This document shows, piece by piece, positions 54,424 through 63,616 of a DNA stretch of 64,000 nucleotides. The notes beneath the pieces are model-generated. The model did not search any database. It was not told where the DNA came from and was given only the letters and a program-made list of their open reading frames with translations. The translations under genes were made by a program, and so were the position numbers. This DNA comes from Haematococcus lacustris (taxonomy: Eukaryota; Chlorophyta; Chlorophyceae; Chlamydomonadales; Haematococcaceae): assembly GCA_030144725.1 (NCBI GenBank), contig JASKMD010000026.1, positions 4,462,552-4,526,551 on the forward strand. The letters are read 5' to 3'. The number at the start of each line of letters is the position of its first letter. The first letter of the stretch is position 1.

Positions 54424-56991
54424 CTAGCCCCAATCCCCTTTCCCTGCTCTGAGTCTGTAGCTTGTTTTGGCGATGCTATGTGAGCTTATCACTGCGTGCC
54501 GGGTGAGCTTGTTAAGTAGTTTGATGGTGTTAGTGTGTGTTACACCCAACTCCCTCATATGTTGCTTGGTGTGTGCTTCGTATGTAATGCCGCCTATGCC
54601 AAGTAGGATAGGTCGGATGGTAACGGTGTTGCCAGCTTCCCGGATGGCCGTGGCAAGGGCTGCGTGTTGTGTGCTGGCTTTTTCTAGTTGTTCGGTCCAT
54701 CGAGAGTCGGCGCAATATTTAATCTCCAGTATAGTGACGTGCTTGTTGGACTCGTCCTTATCCCTGTTTCTTTTGTTGCTTTTGGTGCTGACCATGATGA
54801 TATCAGGGCGGGTTGTCGTATTGTGTGCTGTTGGCAGGCCTATGGCTGCAAGGGTGTCGCTTAAGGTGGTGTTAGGGAGATCCATGTTGTTTTGCTCGCC
54901 GCGTGCGTGGCTGCCGATGTCGGTGTATGTGATGCATCCTCCTTGCGAGCCTTTACTGATCGCTTTAGTGATGAGGCGTCCCGCCCCGTTGTGCCGCTCT
55001 TGTACTAAGGCTGCAGTGCGGGTGCATCCCGAGAGAAGGTGAGTAGCACTGTCGGCCTCGCCGCAGAGCGGGCACCGATCGTCCGCGGTCTTCCCCCAGC
55101 GCATCGCCAATTTCTGGTTGTAGAGCCCGCCAGTGCGGTAGAGCAGTGCTGTTCTTTGGGCAGCGGTCGGGATGCCCGGGTCGAGCATTACTCTTTCACA
55201 TGACCCTTTGGCGGCGACCCTGGCGATGTCTTGGGACATCTGGTAGTAGATGCTATCTTGGTTTGCGAGTCCCAGTTTGTGTTTGGCGCGCATATGTGTG
55301 CGTACGCTGTGTCTGCAGTCCGGTAGCGGTATGGTGGTGCCAGTTTCGGTGGTTGCGCTCAGCCAGGTCTGTTGTTCGGTGTGCTCGTGCGGGGCCTGAG
55401 TGTGGGCCTGCTCCGGGTACATAGCCGCGTGTTTGGCCAGGGTGTCTGCCGCTTCATTTCCGATGATGCCGGAATGTGCCCGGACTTTTCGTAGGTGTAT
55501 AGTGTCGCGGCTGTTCATGATCAGGGTGGCGATGTCGGCCAAAATGTCCCTATGATGATGTGTGCGGAGCGACATTGGGTTGGCCAGTGCTCTCCGTATT
55601 TGGTATATGGAGCAGAGGCTGTCAGTGGCGATATGGGTTGCTCCCGATTTGATGGCCGCGTGGATAGCTGCGAGCTCTGCTCTGTTTATGGTGCTGTGGT
55701 CGGGTAGGGCAATGGTGAGCCGCTCGTCATTCTCCGGTGTGTACACTCCCGCTCCCACTTTCCGCGACGGGGCGCGATCCGTTCCTTGCATGCAGCTGCC
55801 ATCTGTGTACGTGACAGTCCTCCAGTTGGGGATGACCATACTTGATGTTGTGCAGAACGGGGGTGCGATCTGGTTGGGTTGGCGCATGTGCCCCGTGGCG
55901 GGGAGCTCGCGGTCTGCCGGGAGGTGCATGTGCTTGTAGTGCCCGCTGGGCAGTTGGGTGGGCTGGACGTGTTTCGAGGGTTGGTTGTGTTTAGGGTGCC
56001 GTTCGGGTCTGGGGTGTAGCGCCGTGGCTGTGTTGGCCAGCCAGCCCTGTGGATTCCCTTTTGTGACGAGTTGTTGCCCCGCCTTGTTCCAAACGATGTA
56101 GGTGAGCAGCGTGGCGTGTTTGCATGACTTGGTAGCTGCCTTTGATTTGTCAAGGGGGATGGTGGCCAGGTGCTGACAGTACTCCGGGTAGTTTTTGAGC
56201 ATGGCTATGTGTTTAGGATATGAGATGCCTTTCTTTCCTGGGATGAGCAGGATAGTGGCCGTGGCCTCCTCCATTGTGGCAGAGTGTATTGCATGTTTGA
56301 TGCATTTTAGGGCCAGGGCGTCCTCAGCTGGGACGTTCCATGTAGAGAGCCCTGGGTGTCTCACGAGGAGGCAGTTGTGGTGTGCCCCATAGGCTGTGTC
56401 GTTGATGTCTGGGCTCCAGTAGGTAGTGGTCTCAGCCCTGACCGTGAGTGGATTGGCCCATCTCTGGACGGTGCTGGGAAAGTACTGTGTGTTGTAGAGG
56501 GTGGTGATGGCCTTGTTTTGTGCTGCTAGGAGTGGTTGGGGGGTGCTTTGTGTATTATTTCTACGTAGGAGAGCTGCTAGCTCCATGGCTGGGTCCCGTG
56601 GGTGTGGTGTGTGCTGCAGCCATGTGGTAAGATTTTGGTAATTGGTCTTGTTGATCAGGCCCACTGTGCGCCCCGCCTCATCATGGGCTACTACGTGTTC
56701 AATGAGGCTGTGTTGGGGCAGGTTGGGTCCTTGGCTCCCTCCACACATAGCTTGGGTGGTGATGTGGGAGTGATTCTGGAGTGTGATTTCACACCTTCCC
56801 GTCTCGACGATGTCTGTTTGCGGGTCAACCGGTGAGGTGTGGAATGTGGCTCTGGAGTGCAGGTCGGTGCAGCGGGGTATCCAGGTGTGGGGGTCGGGCA
56901 GACCCTGCCGGGTATGCTCTGGGAGGGCCGCGTCGAGTGGTCGGCGTCTCGCCTCTTGTCTCTTACTATTGTCCGCGTCGTACTCATTCAC
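54424..56991 (-). CDS. LINE protein: MTase-like region, RNase H, CCHC knuckle, RLE nuclease
   Basis: 855 residues without interruption, counted from a GTG at 56991; a TGA precedes it at the module junction, so no natural start is visible. Residues about 190-252 (YWSPDINDTAYGAHHN ... STWNVP ... ILLIPG) resemble the core of phage-type adenine methyltransferases, with the NPPY motif changed to NVPA. RNase HI spans about 391-520, with D397, E439, D457 and D516 and H506 in place. Zinc knuckle: C640-x2-C643-x7-H651-x4-C656. The nuclease candidate is R728-P729-D730 ... E756-I-K758, the PD-(D/E)xK pattern of restriction-like endonucleases. RT motifs are absent. The RNase H and knuckle are seen directly; the nuclease call is strong inference; the methyltransferase resemblance is weak inference. 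Confidence 0.82.
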   Translation of the reverse strand: MNEYDADNSKRQEARRRPLDAALPEHTRQGLPDPHTWIPRCTDLHSRATFHTSPVDPQTDIVETGRCEITLQNHSHITTQAMCGGSQGPNLPQHSLIEHVVAHDEAGRTVGLINKTNYQNLTTWLQHTPHPRDPAMELAALLRRNNTQSTPQPLLAAQNKAITTLYNTQYFPSTVQRWANPLTVRAETTTYWSPDINDTAYGAHHNCLLVRHPGLSTWNVPAEDALALKCIKHAIHSATMEEATATILLIPGKKGISYPKHIAMLKNYPEYCQHLATIPLDKSKAATKSCKHATLLTYIVWNKAGQQLVTKGNPQGWLANTATALHPRPERHPKHNQPSKHVQPTQLPSGHYKHMHLPADRELPATGHMRQPNQIAPPFCTTSSMVIPNWRTVTYTDGSCMQGTDRAPSRKVGAGVYTPENDERLTIALPDHSTINRAELAAIHAAIKSGATHIATDSLCSIYQIRRALANPMSLRTHHHRDILADIATLIMNSRDTIHLRKVRAHSGIIGNEAADTLAKHAAMYPEQAHTQAPHEHTEQQTWLSATTETGTTIPLPDCRHSVRTHMRAKHKLGLANQDSIYYQMSQDIARVAAKGSCERVMLDPGIPTAAQRTALLYRTGGLYNQKLAMRWGKTADDRCPLCGEADSATHLLSGCTRTAALVQERHNGAGRLITKAISKGSQGGCITYTDIGSHARGEQNNMDLPNTTLSDTLAAIGLPTAHNTTTRPDIIMVSTKSNKRNRDKDESNKHVTILEIKYCADSRWTEQLEKASTQHAALATAIREAGNTVTIRPILLGIGGITYEAHTKQHMRELGVTHTNTIKLLNKLTRHAVISSHSIAKTSYRLRAGKGDWG

Positions 56992-57170
56992 TCACGATAA
57001 ATAAGGCCGACGCGAGGGCCTTTTTTGCATCGGAAGGACATTCTGCTCCGATAGAACGATAGAGCGTTGAGTTTAAGGGGGACCTCGCTCTTGAATGAAG
57101 TCCTAACTCGCAGCGGTTGCGGAGATACAACGATCCGCGCGCGAGGTACCCCCCCCTTTTTGGGAATCTG
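56989..57170 (-). repeat. 182-bp module, second copy
   Basis: Reverse complement of 1554-1735 with about three substitutions. Contains AAGGCC-8 nt-GGCCTT, a hairpin followed by T-rich bases on the minus strand. Confidence 0.85.
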
Positions 57171-58055
57171 CACAGATGTCGGTTAAATGAGCCCGGAATC
57201 TGTGCAGATGCATGTAGATGCCCTATGGACATACGACATCTGCACAGATGCATCCCTCGACATCTGCACAGCCGTCGACACAAACGACATCTGCACAGAT
57301 GCATCCCTCGACATCTGCACAGCCGTCGACACAAACGACATCTGCACAGATGCAACCCTCGACATCTGCACAGCCGTCGACACAAACGACATCTGCACAG
57401 ATGCATCCCGCGACATCTGCACAGCTGTCGACACAAACGACATCTGCACAGATGCATCCCTCGACATCTGCACAGCCGTCGACACAAACGACATCTGCAC
57501 AGATGCATCCCTCGACATCTGCACAGCCGTCGACACAAACGACATCTGCACAGATGCATCCCTCGACATCTGCACAGCCGTCGGCACAAACGACATCTGC
57601 ACAGATGCATCCCTCGACATCTGCACAGCCGTCGACACAAACGACATCTGCACAGATGCATCCCTCGACATCTGCACAGCAATCGACACAAACGACATCT
57701 GCACAGATGCATCCCTCGACATCTGCACAGCCGTCGACACAAACGACATCTGCACAGCCAAGCATCCCTCGACATCTGCACAGCCGTCGACACAAACGAC
57801 ATCTGCACAGCCAAGCATCCCTCGACATCTGCACAGCCGTCGACACAAACGACATCTGTACAGATGCATCCCTCGACATCTGCACAGCTGTCGACACAAA
57901 CGACATCTGCACAAATGCATCCCTCGACATCTGCACAGCTGTCGACACAGTCGCCATCTGCACAGCCAAGCATCCCTCGACATCTGCACAGCTGTCGACA
58001 CAGTCGACATCTGCACAGATGCATACCTCGACATCTGCACAGCTGCCAAGTAGTG
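57171..58055. repeat. 51-bp satellite with ATCTGCACAG palindromes
   Basis: About 16-17 tandem units of 51 bases (for example CATCCCTCGAC at 57251 and 57302). Each unit carries two CGACATCTGCACAG words; a variant unit with AGCCAAGCATC occurs three times. Fused words form CGACATCTGTGCAGATGTCG-type palindromes. The unit is 17 codons long, so frames are open on both strands (CTDASLDICTAVDTND and antisense); they are not genes. Confidence 0.95.
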
Positions 58056-58697
58056 CAGATGTGCACATGAAGAAAAGGCTTGCATTAAGGTTACGCAAAG
58101 GCACCGCGAAGGAAGCAAAGTCACCGCGAAGGAATCAAGACTCTTCCATTATTCAACAATCTGTGTGATATCTGCATGAAGTTTTCGCAAAGGTGGCGCG
58201 AAGGAAGCCAAGGAACCGCGAAGGTGCTTAGATTGCCCCATATAGCAGCAATGAGCAGCCAGGAGCAGCCAACAAAAATCGTCGCCAAAAGGCTAGCTAC
58301 GAGCCAGCCAGCCGCTTAGGCGACCAGATGCCATCAGGTTAAGCGATAGGATCAAGATATAGCGACAGAAAACGGAAGGAGGTGCAGCGATGCAGCGACC
58401 CAGCGATGCAGCGAGGCGGCATAAGAAATGCATGAGGTGCAACTAGGACACGTAGCCCAGAGCCTGTGAGACGGAGCGGAAGAGGAGTGGAGGAGCCCGG
58501 AGAGGCGGTCAGGAGCCATGCAAGAGACGAAGCTGGGTGCACATGAAACAAAGTTGGGTGCACCAACACAAACCCCACCCTAGCGAATGGTGAGTAGTTT
58601 ATCTTGCAGTCATGTGGCTCCAAATACCTTGCCTGACTATTTGCCAACCACTGAATAACTGCAGGTTCAATGGTCCCAACCTCCCCTTCCCTACACC
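58056..58697. other. Unique spacer, nothing recognised
   Basis: Contains three copies of an ACCGCGAAGG word (about 58100-58225) and a GCAGCGA-rich patch (about 58384-58420). No coding or RNA signature. Confidence 0.4.
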
Positions 58698-58997
58698 CAG
58701 CCCAGCCCAGCCCAGCCCAGCCCAGCCCAGCCCAGCCCAGCCCAGCCCAGCCCAGCCCAGCCCAGCCCAGCCCAGCCCAGCCCAGCCCAGCCCAGCCCAG
58801 CCCAGCCCAGCCCAGCCCAGCCCAGCCCAGCCCAGCCCAGCCCAGCCCAGCCCAGCCCAGCCCAGCCCAGCCCAGCCCAGCCCAGCCCAGCCCAGCCCAG
58901 CCCAGCCCAGCCCAGCCCAGCCCAGCCCAGCCCAGCCCAGCCCAGCCCAGCCCAGCCCAGCCCAGCCCAGCCCAGCCCAGCCCAGCCCAGCCCAGCC
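58698..58997. repeat. (CAGCC)n microsatellite, about 60 copies
   Basis: 300 bases of perfect 5-bp repeat; all frames open, reading PAQPS or GLGWA repeats. Confidence 0.97.
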
Positions 58998-59338
58998 CTC
59001 CCCTCCCTCCCCCCCCACCACCTCCTTCATCACCCTACCACAAGAAGCAGGTGCATGGAGCGCAAGAGCAGCCAGGAGCTGCAGCCATGGAGGCGCTGCC
59101 AGGTAGGTATAGAAGTGGCGCTAGCAAAGAGTGAGTGGCCAGCCCTTGCACATGGGTGGTCGGATGCCCAGCCTAACCGCAAAGATGCCCATTGTTTACT
59201 GCAGGTCCCACGGTCAGCCCTTCCCTCTTCCCCCCTTCCTCCTTCCCCCTTCCCCCTCCCCTCCCCTGTCCCACCACCTCCAAGCCTGGCACCCCACCTA
59301 CCTCCCGCCTTTCCCACCCCCCGCCCCACAACACACGC
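58998..59338. other. Pro/Cys-rich spacer with a possible orphan exon
   Basis: ATG at 59055 opens 16 codons to CAG, followed by GTAGGT, a plausible donor. An acceptor-like TTTACTGCAG follows at about 59205. There is no supporting continuation, so no gene is called. Confidence 0.25.
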
Positions 59339-59527
59339 TGCAGCCCTCTCCCTACCCTACCCTTGGCGTAGCAGCCCTCTCCCTACCCTACCCTTGGCGT
59401 AGCAGCCCTCTCCCTACCCTACCCTTGGCGTAGCAGCCCTCTCCCTACCCTACCCTTGGCGTAGCAGCCCTCTCCCTACCCTACCCTTGGCGTAGTAGCC
59501 CTCTCCCTACCCTACCCTTGGCGTAGC
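59339..59527. repeat. 31-bp tandem repeat, six copies
   Basis: The unit starts CAGCCCTCTCCCTACCC and repeats exactly every 31 bases, with one G/A change in the fifth junction. Confidence 0.93.
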
Positions 59528-59738
59528 AACCTGGAGCGGGCAACCTGGAGCGGGCAGCTTGGAGTAGCAGCCCACCCAGCCCACCCTGGCCATGCCATGC
59601 CCACACACCACAATGACCCTACCCATCCCTCTCAAAAGGGATAGTTGAGCGCTTGGGTGGTTGTCAGCCCGTGCTTGTTGTCCTCGTCATCTTGACGCCT
59701 TGCTGCAATGTTGTTGTGTTGTCACCTTGTTGGGTTGT

Positions 59739-59857
59739 GGTGTGGTGTGGTGTGGTGTGGTGTGGTGTGGTGTGGTGTGGTGTGGTGTGGTGTGGTGTGG
59801 TGTGGTGTGGTGTGGTGTGGTGTGGTGTGGTGTGGTGTGGTGTGGTGTGGTGTGGTG
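59739..59857. repeat. (TGTGG)n microsatellite, copy 1
   Basis: About 24 pentamers, followed at once by TGCAGGGTTCGAC. The second TGTGG array at 62380 has the reverse complement of CAGGGTTCGA on its other side. Confidence 0.95.
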
Positions 59858-60164
59858 CAGGGTTCGACAGTTGGTGATATCTGGTCTAAGGGCGCCCTTA
59901 ACTGATGTCAGAGAAGACTACGGGGACCCTATACACTGTTCATACCCCAAGAAATTTGCCGGCCTGCGGCCAGCTTGGAAGAGGCATGTTGGACAAGGAG
60001 GCTTCAAAGGTGTCCTCTGGGACACCACACAGGGAGCACCACACAAGGAGGCACCACACAGGGAGCACAAGGAGGCTTCAAAGGTGTCCTCTGGGACACC
60101 ACCTGCCTCCACTTCATCACTTGACTCATGCTCTCTCTCATGCTCTTCTTACGCGCGCTCTTCC
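59858..60164. other. Spacer with 36-bp duplication
   Basis: A word beginning ACAAGGAGGCTTCAAAGG is repeated at about 59993 and 60067, 74 bases apart. No gene recognised. Confidence 0.45.
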
Positions 60165-61194
60165 CCCCATTGTGAGCCCCCATGACCCCATTGTGAGCCC
60201 CCATGAAGGTGCTGGCACCAACAGAACAGAAAGCCACAAGCTTGCCAACATCTAGGCTGAGGGTGTCAATCACACGCAGTATGACAGCTGTGATGTGCTC
60301 AGATGTGGCCCCCACCACTTTGACAGCGCATAAGAAAGAGGTGTGGTAGATAAAGGACGATGGCTCCAGATAGCGCACGTAGAGGAGCAAATGGTCCTCA
60401 GTTCCCACGTCCGTGCTGCTGTCAGCTAACAAGCTGAATAGGGGCTGGCTCGTACAGCTGCTAGCTGTTGAGTGAGGAGGGTTTGGCTAATAGAGTAAAG
60501 AGTGGCATTGAAGTAACGGGTGGCACTGAAGTCATGCGGCATAGCTGGTGCCCCACTGTGAGTGGCAAACTTGAGGTGGGCTGCAAAGGACATGGCTGAG
60601 TGGCCCCACAACACCATGAAGAGGGCTGCCAACACCATGCGGCGGTAGGTGCTTTGGACCACTGTTGTTGTTGCAGCCTTCACAGCTGCTTTGATGGAGC
60701 TGGCACCCCCCCCAGCACGCTGTGCCATGCCGATGGCTTCTGAATGGGCCTTGCTCTTGGCGTGTTGGGCCAGCTCCGCCTCACACGGCACAGCCCCACC
60801 ACCACCCCTCGCCTTTGCAAATAGAGATGAGTTGGGCTTCACTCCTACAAATTAGTCCCTGCGTTTTTCCCTGCGTTTTAGGCCAACCTTGTCCGATTGG
60901 ACTGAAAATTTGATAGATGGTGTTTTGCAGAAATTAAAACATATTGTTTTTTGAAAACTTTTCTCAAAAAACAATATGTTTTATTTTCTGCAAAACACCA
61001 TCTATCAAAATTTCAGTCCAATCGGACAAGGTTGGCCTAAAACGCAGGGAAAAACGCAGGGACTAATTTGTAGGAGTGTTGTGCTCCAAGCAAGTGGAGC
61101 AGTGGGCTTGGGGGGTGCCTCTCTCGTTGCATCCGCCACTGAACCTGCACCATGGGTACTTCGCTTGCAACTCCTTCTGCTTAGCCTCAGTCAT
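60165..61194 (-). pseudogene. hAT-family transposase, N-terminal half, MITE-disrupted
   Basis: On the minus strand, ATG at 61194 starts a frame with a TTF/BED-type zinc finger: HCSTCLEH before the MITE, LAQHAKSKAH after it. Its host sequence is cleanly interrupted by a MITE (60840-61078, TT duplication). After the MITE the frame reads on to about 60440 (RRMVLAALFMVLWGHSAMSF). A +/-1 frame change or unrecognised intron follows, and then LLADSSTDVG ... LGASTFMG-type catalytic-core motifs (first Asp; GAS.MxG...NG) continue to about 60165, where similarity stops. The C-terminal half is missing here. It complements the hAT fragment at the left edge of the window. Confidence 0.72.
60840..61078. mobile_element. 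239-bp hairpin MITE, copy 2
   Basis: Same length, ends and arm structure as copy 1, flanked by the 2-bp duplication TT (60838-60839 and 61079-61080). The first 36 bases equal those of the CACTA element. Arms of about 110 bases are near-perfect inverted repeats around AAAACTTTTCTC-type loop sequence. Confidence 0.94.
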
Positions 61195-61800
61195 TGCAGT
61201 CTTGTGGCCTCTGCGGATGCGGATGCTGCTGCTGCGCTGCTGCTGCTGCCGCTGCTGCATTGCTGTAGCTGCCCTGCCGCTGCTGCTCCTGCTGCTGCCC
61301 TGCCGCTTCTACCTTGCTGCTGCTGCTGCCGCTGCCCCTGATACCGCTGCCTTGCTGCTGCTGCCCTGCCGCTGCAGCTGCTGCCCTGCTGCTGCTCCCC
61401 TGATGCTGTCATGCCCTACTGCTGCTGTTGCCATGCTGCTGCTGCCATGCTGCAGCTGCCCTGCTGCTGCAGCTGCTGCTGCAGCCCTGCTGCTGCCGCT
61501 GCTGCCCTGCTGTAGCTTCACTGCCAGTATGCTGCTGCCGATGGTGCAGCACTCTGCTGCTGCCGCTGCCCTGCTGCTGCTCTGCTGCTGCTGCGCAGCC
61601 CTGCTGCTGCTGCTACTGCCTTGCTCCTGCTGCTGCTGCCCTGCTGCTGTTGCCCTGCTGATGCAGCTGATGCCCTGCTGCTGCTACCCTCCTGCTGCTG
61701 CTACTGCCTTGCTCCTGCAGCTGCTGCCCTGCTGCTGCTCCACTGCCATTATGCTGCTGCCCTCCTGCTGATACCGTGATGCTGCCCTGCTGCTGTTGAC
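61195..61800. repeat. CTG/GCTGCC-rich low-complexity tract
   Basis: About 600 bases dominated by CTG and GCTGCC words with irregular spacing; frames open on both strands (poly-C/L/A and poly-Q/S). It lies just 5' of the hAT start codon. Confidence 0.9.
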
Positions 61801-62379
61801 GTGCAGGACCTGGTGAAGCACTTGAATGCTAAATGATAATTATCTACAGAATGCTAAATGATAATTATCAGACATATTATACCCCAAACCAGTTTAATCC
61901 TCCCCGCATTGGGCTGACAAGGCCAGTTTAATCTTCCCCGCATTGGGCTGACAAGGCGCATTTGGCTGACAAGGCCAGTTTCATCGTGAAAGCGGGATTG
62001 CGGGCTGCGTGGTCTGCGCGGTTCAAGAAGTTAACATGAGTTAACATGTGAACGCGGAGATGTCAACGTCGAAGATGTCAACGATGCGATGGTACCCACC
62101 AAGCGCCATCTAAATTGTCATCTGTCGCTGGTCCGACGGAGTCTGCCTTACTTTCTTGCCTGGCTTTCCCATATCTGATAACGCAGCCGTGAGTTAGGTT
62201 TGAGATATGTACGGGCGCAACTAAGAATAACAGGCGCCCGTAGATAGCCCGTGAACTCCCCCCCGTAACCCAAATTTTGAAAACCACGGGCCCCCGTACT
62301 GGGCCTTCGGCCCAGTTACGGGGGCCCTCGCCAAAATGGGTCAAAAGTACGGGCCCCGTACGGGGGGTCGAACCCTGGT
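61801..62379. other. AT-richer spacer with short duplications and a GC hairpin
   Basis: AATGCTAAATGATAATTAT is duplicated at about 61827 and 61851. CCCCGCATTGGGCTGACAAGG is duplicated about 45 bases apart at about 61902 and 61937. At 62287-62326 there is a strong hairpin (GGGCCCCCGTA-CTGGGCC, loop TTC, GGCCCAGT-TACGGGGGCCC) with one bulge. No gene. Confidence 0.6.
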
Positions 62380-62720
62380 GTGGTGTGGTGTGGTGTGGTG
62401 TGGTGTGGTGTGGTGTGGTGTGGTGTGGTGTGGTGTGGTGTGGTGTGGTGTGGTGTGGTGTGGTGTGGTGTGGTGTGGTGTGGTGTGGTGTGGTGTGGTG
62501 TGGTGTGGTGTGGTGTGGTGTGGTGTGGTGTGGTGATGTGTGGTGATGTGTGGTGATGTGTGGTGATGTGTGGTGATGTGTGGTGATGTGTGGTGATGTG
62601 TGGTGATGTGTGGTGATGTGTGGTGATGTGTGGTGATGTGTGGTGATGGTGATGGTGATGCATGTTTGACCTGAGTGATGGTGATGGTGATGGTGATGGT
62701 GATGGTGATGGTGATGGTGG
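62380..62720. repeat. (TGTGG)n, then (TGTGGTGATG)n, then (TGATGG)n
   Basis: A graded series: pentamer to about 62535, a 10-bp derived unit to about 62646, and a TGATGG hexamer to 62720. This shows stepwise mutation and re-amplification of one microsatellite. Confidence 0.95.
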
Positions 62721-62858
62721 TGTGTGGTGTCACCTTCTTGTTGTGTTGTGTCGTTGCTACCTTGTCACATCGTAGGGAGGTGTTATTATCATTGGGTGCA
62801 TCAATGCATGTGCTTAGCATAGCCATATTGAGGTTTTGTGGAGTGATGGTGCATCGAG
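62721..62858. other. Short spacer
   Basis: Unique sequence; no feature recognised. Confidence 0.4.
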
Positions 62859-63130
62859 ACATGTGCTTGCAAGTCCCGTAGCGAGGTGTTGCGGGATGTT
62901 TGGGTGTCAATGCATGTGTTTTGCGGGGATGTTGCGGGGTGTTGGGTCGTCAATACATGTGTTTCGCGGGGGTGTAGCAAGGTGTTGCGGGGTGTTTGGA
63001 TGTCAATACATGTGTTTTGCGGGGGTGTAGCGAGGTGTTGCGGGATGTTTGGGTGTCAATACATGTGTTTTGCGGGGGTGTAGCGAGGTCTTGCGGGATG
63101 TTTGGGTGTCAATACATGTGTTTTGCGGAT
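62859..63130. repeat. 53-bp tandem repeat, about five copies
   Basis: The word TCAATACATGTGTTTTGCGG recurs at 62950, 63003, 63056 and 63109 with a more divergent first copy at 62907. Confidence 0.9.
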
Positions 63131-63515
63131 GTAAGAGTCGATGAAATAGTCGACATCTGTGCAGGTGAAGCCACGACATCTGCACAGCCAAGCCGCGAAT
63201 GTAATAGTCGACATCTGTGCAGATGCTACAAACAACATCTGCACAGCCAAGGCTCGAATGTAATAGTCGACATCTGTGCAGATGTCGTTGTCAGCAGCTG
63301 CACAGATGTCGGTCACGACATCTGCACAGCCAAGCATTGAATGTAATAGTCGACATCTGTGCAGATGTCGTCGTCAGCAGATGCACAGATGTTGGTCGCG
63401 GTATACGACATCTGTGCAGATGTCGACTTCCCGCAGCTGCACAGATGTCGACATCGCCTGCATCTGTGCAGATGTCGACTATCAGCAGCTGCGCAGATTA
63501 AGGACAACCGACATC
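63131..63515. repeat. Palindromic CGACATCTG satellite, degenerate relative of 57171-58055
   Basis: CGACATCTGTGCAGATGTCG and CGACATCTGCACAGCCAAG words alternate at irregular spacing, both orientations mixed. The word GAATGTAATAGTCGACATC recurs three times. It shares the ATCTGCACAG core with the 57-kb satellite. Confidence 0.9.
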
Positions 63516-63616
63516 TGCACAGATTGCGTGGTTTACAAATTGGCCGCCAAATTACGTCGCGACGGATGCACGGATTAACGTAAGACTTATACCGTTCGAA
63601 CGGCCTTCTACTCTAG
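63516..63616. other. 3' flank of the PHD reading frame
   Basis: Unique, AT-richer bases between the satellite and the stop codon of the minus-strand frame. Confidence 0.4.

Larger units (their letters stand above)
54309..57170 (-). mobile_element. RNase H / restriction-like-endonuclease LINE, 3' half
   Basis: Reading leftwards: the shared 182-bp module (57170-56989), a long reading frame, a 3' UTR of about 115 bases, and a CTT-rich tail ending at 54309 in an array unit. The 3' end is the target of the 602-bp retroposon's shared tail. The presence of RNase H, CCHC knuckle and a PD...ExK nuclease after it fits Dualen/RandI-type LINEs described from Chlamydomonas, which carry such domains. RT itself is not present. 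Base composition is markedly less GC-rich than the poly(A) LINE. Confidence 0.75.

Noticed and set aside
57117..58168. CRISPR-like regular array at 57.2-58.05 kb.
   Set aside because: The supposed spacers are the same sequence in every unit, so it is a plain 51-bp satellite; the genome is eukaryotic and no cas gene is present.
57117..58168. Cys-rich frames (CADVEGCICADV, LCRCRGMHLCRC) that look like secreted peptides.
   Set aside because: They are satellite translations open on both strands with no signal peptide or start context.
59055..59102. Orphan exon ATG...CAG|GTAGGT.
   Set aside because: No continuing exon, no similarity, and surrounded by microsatellites.
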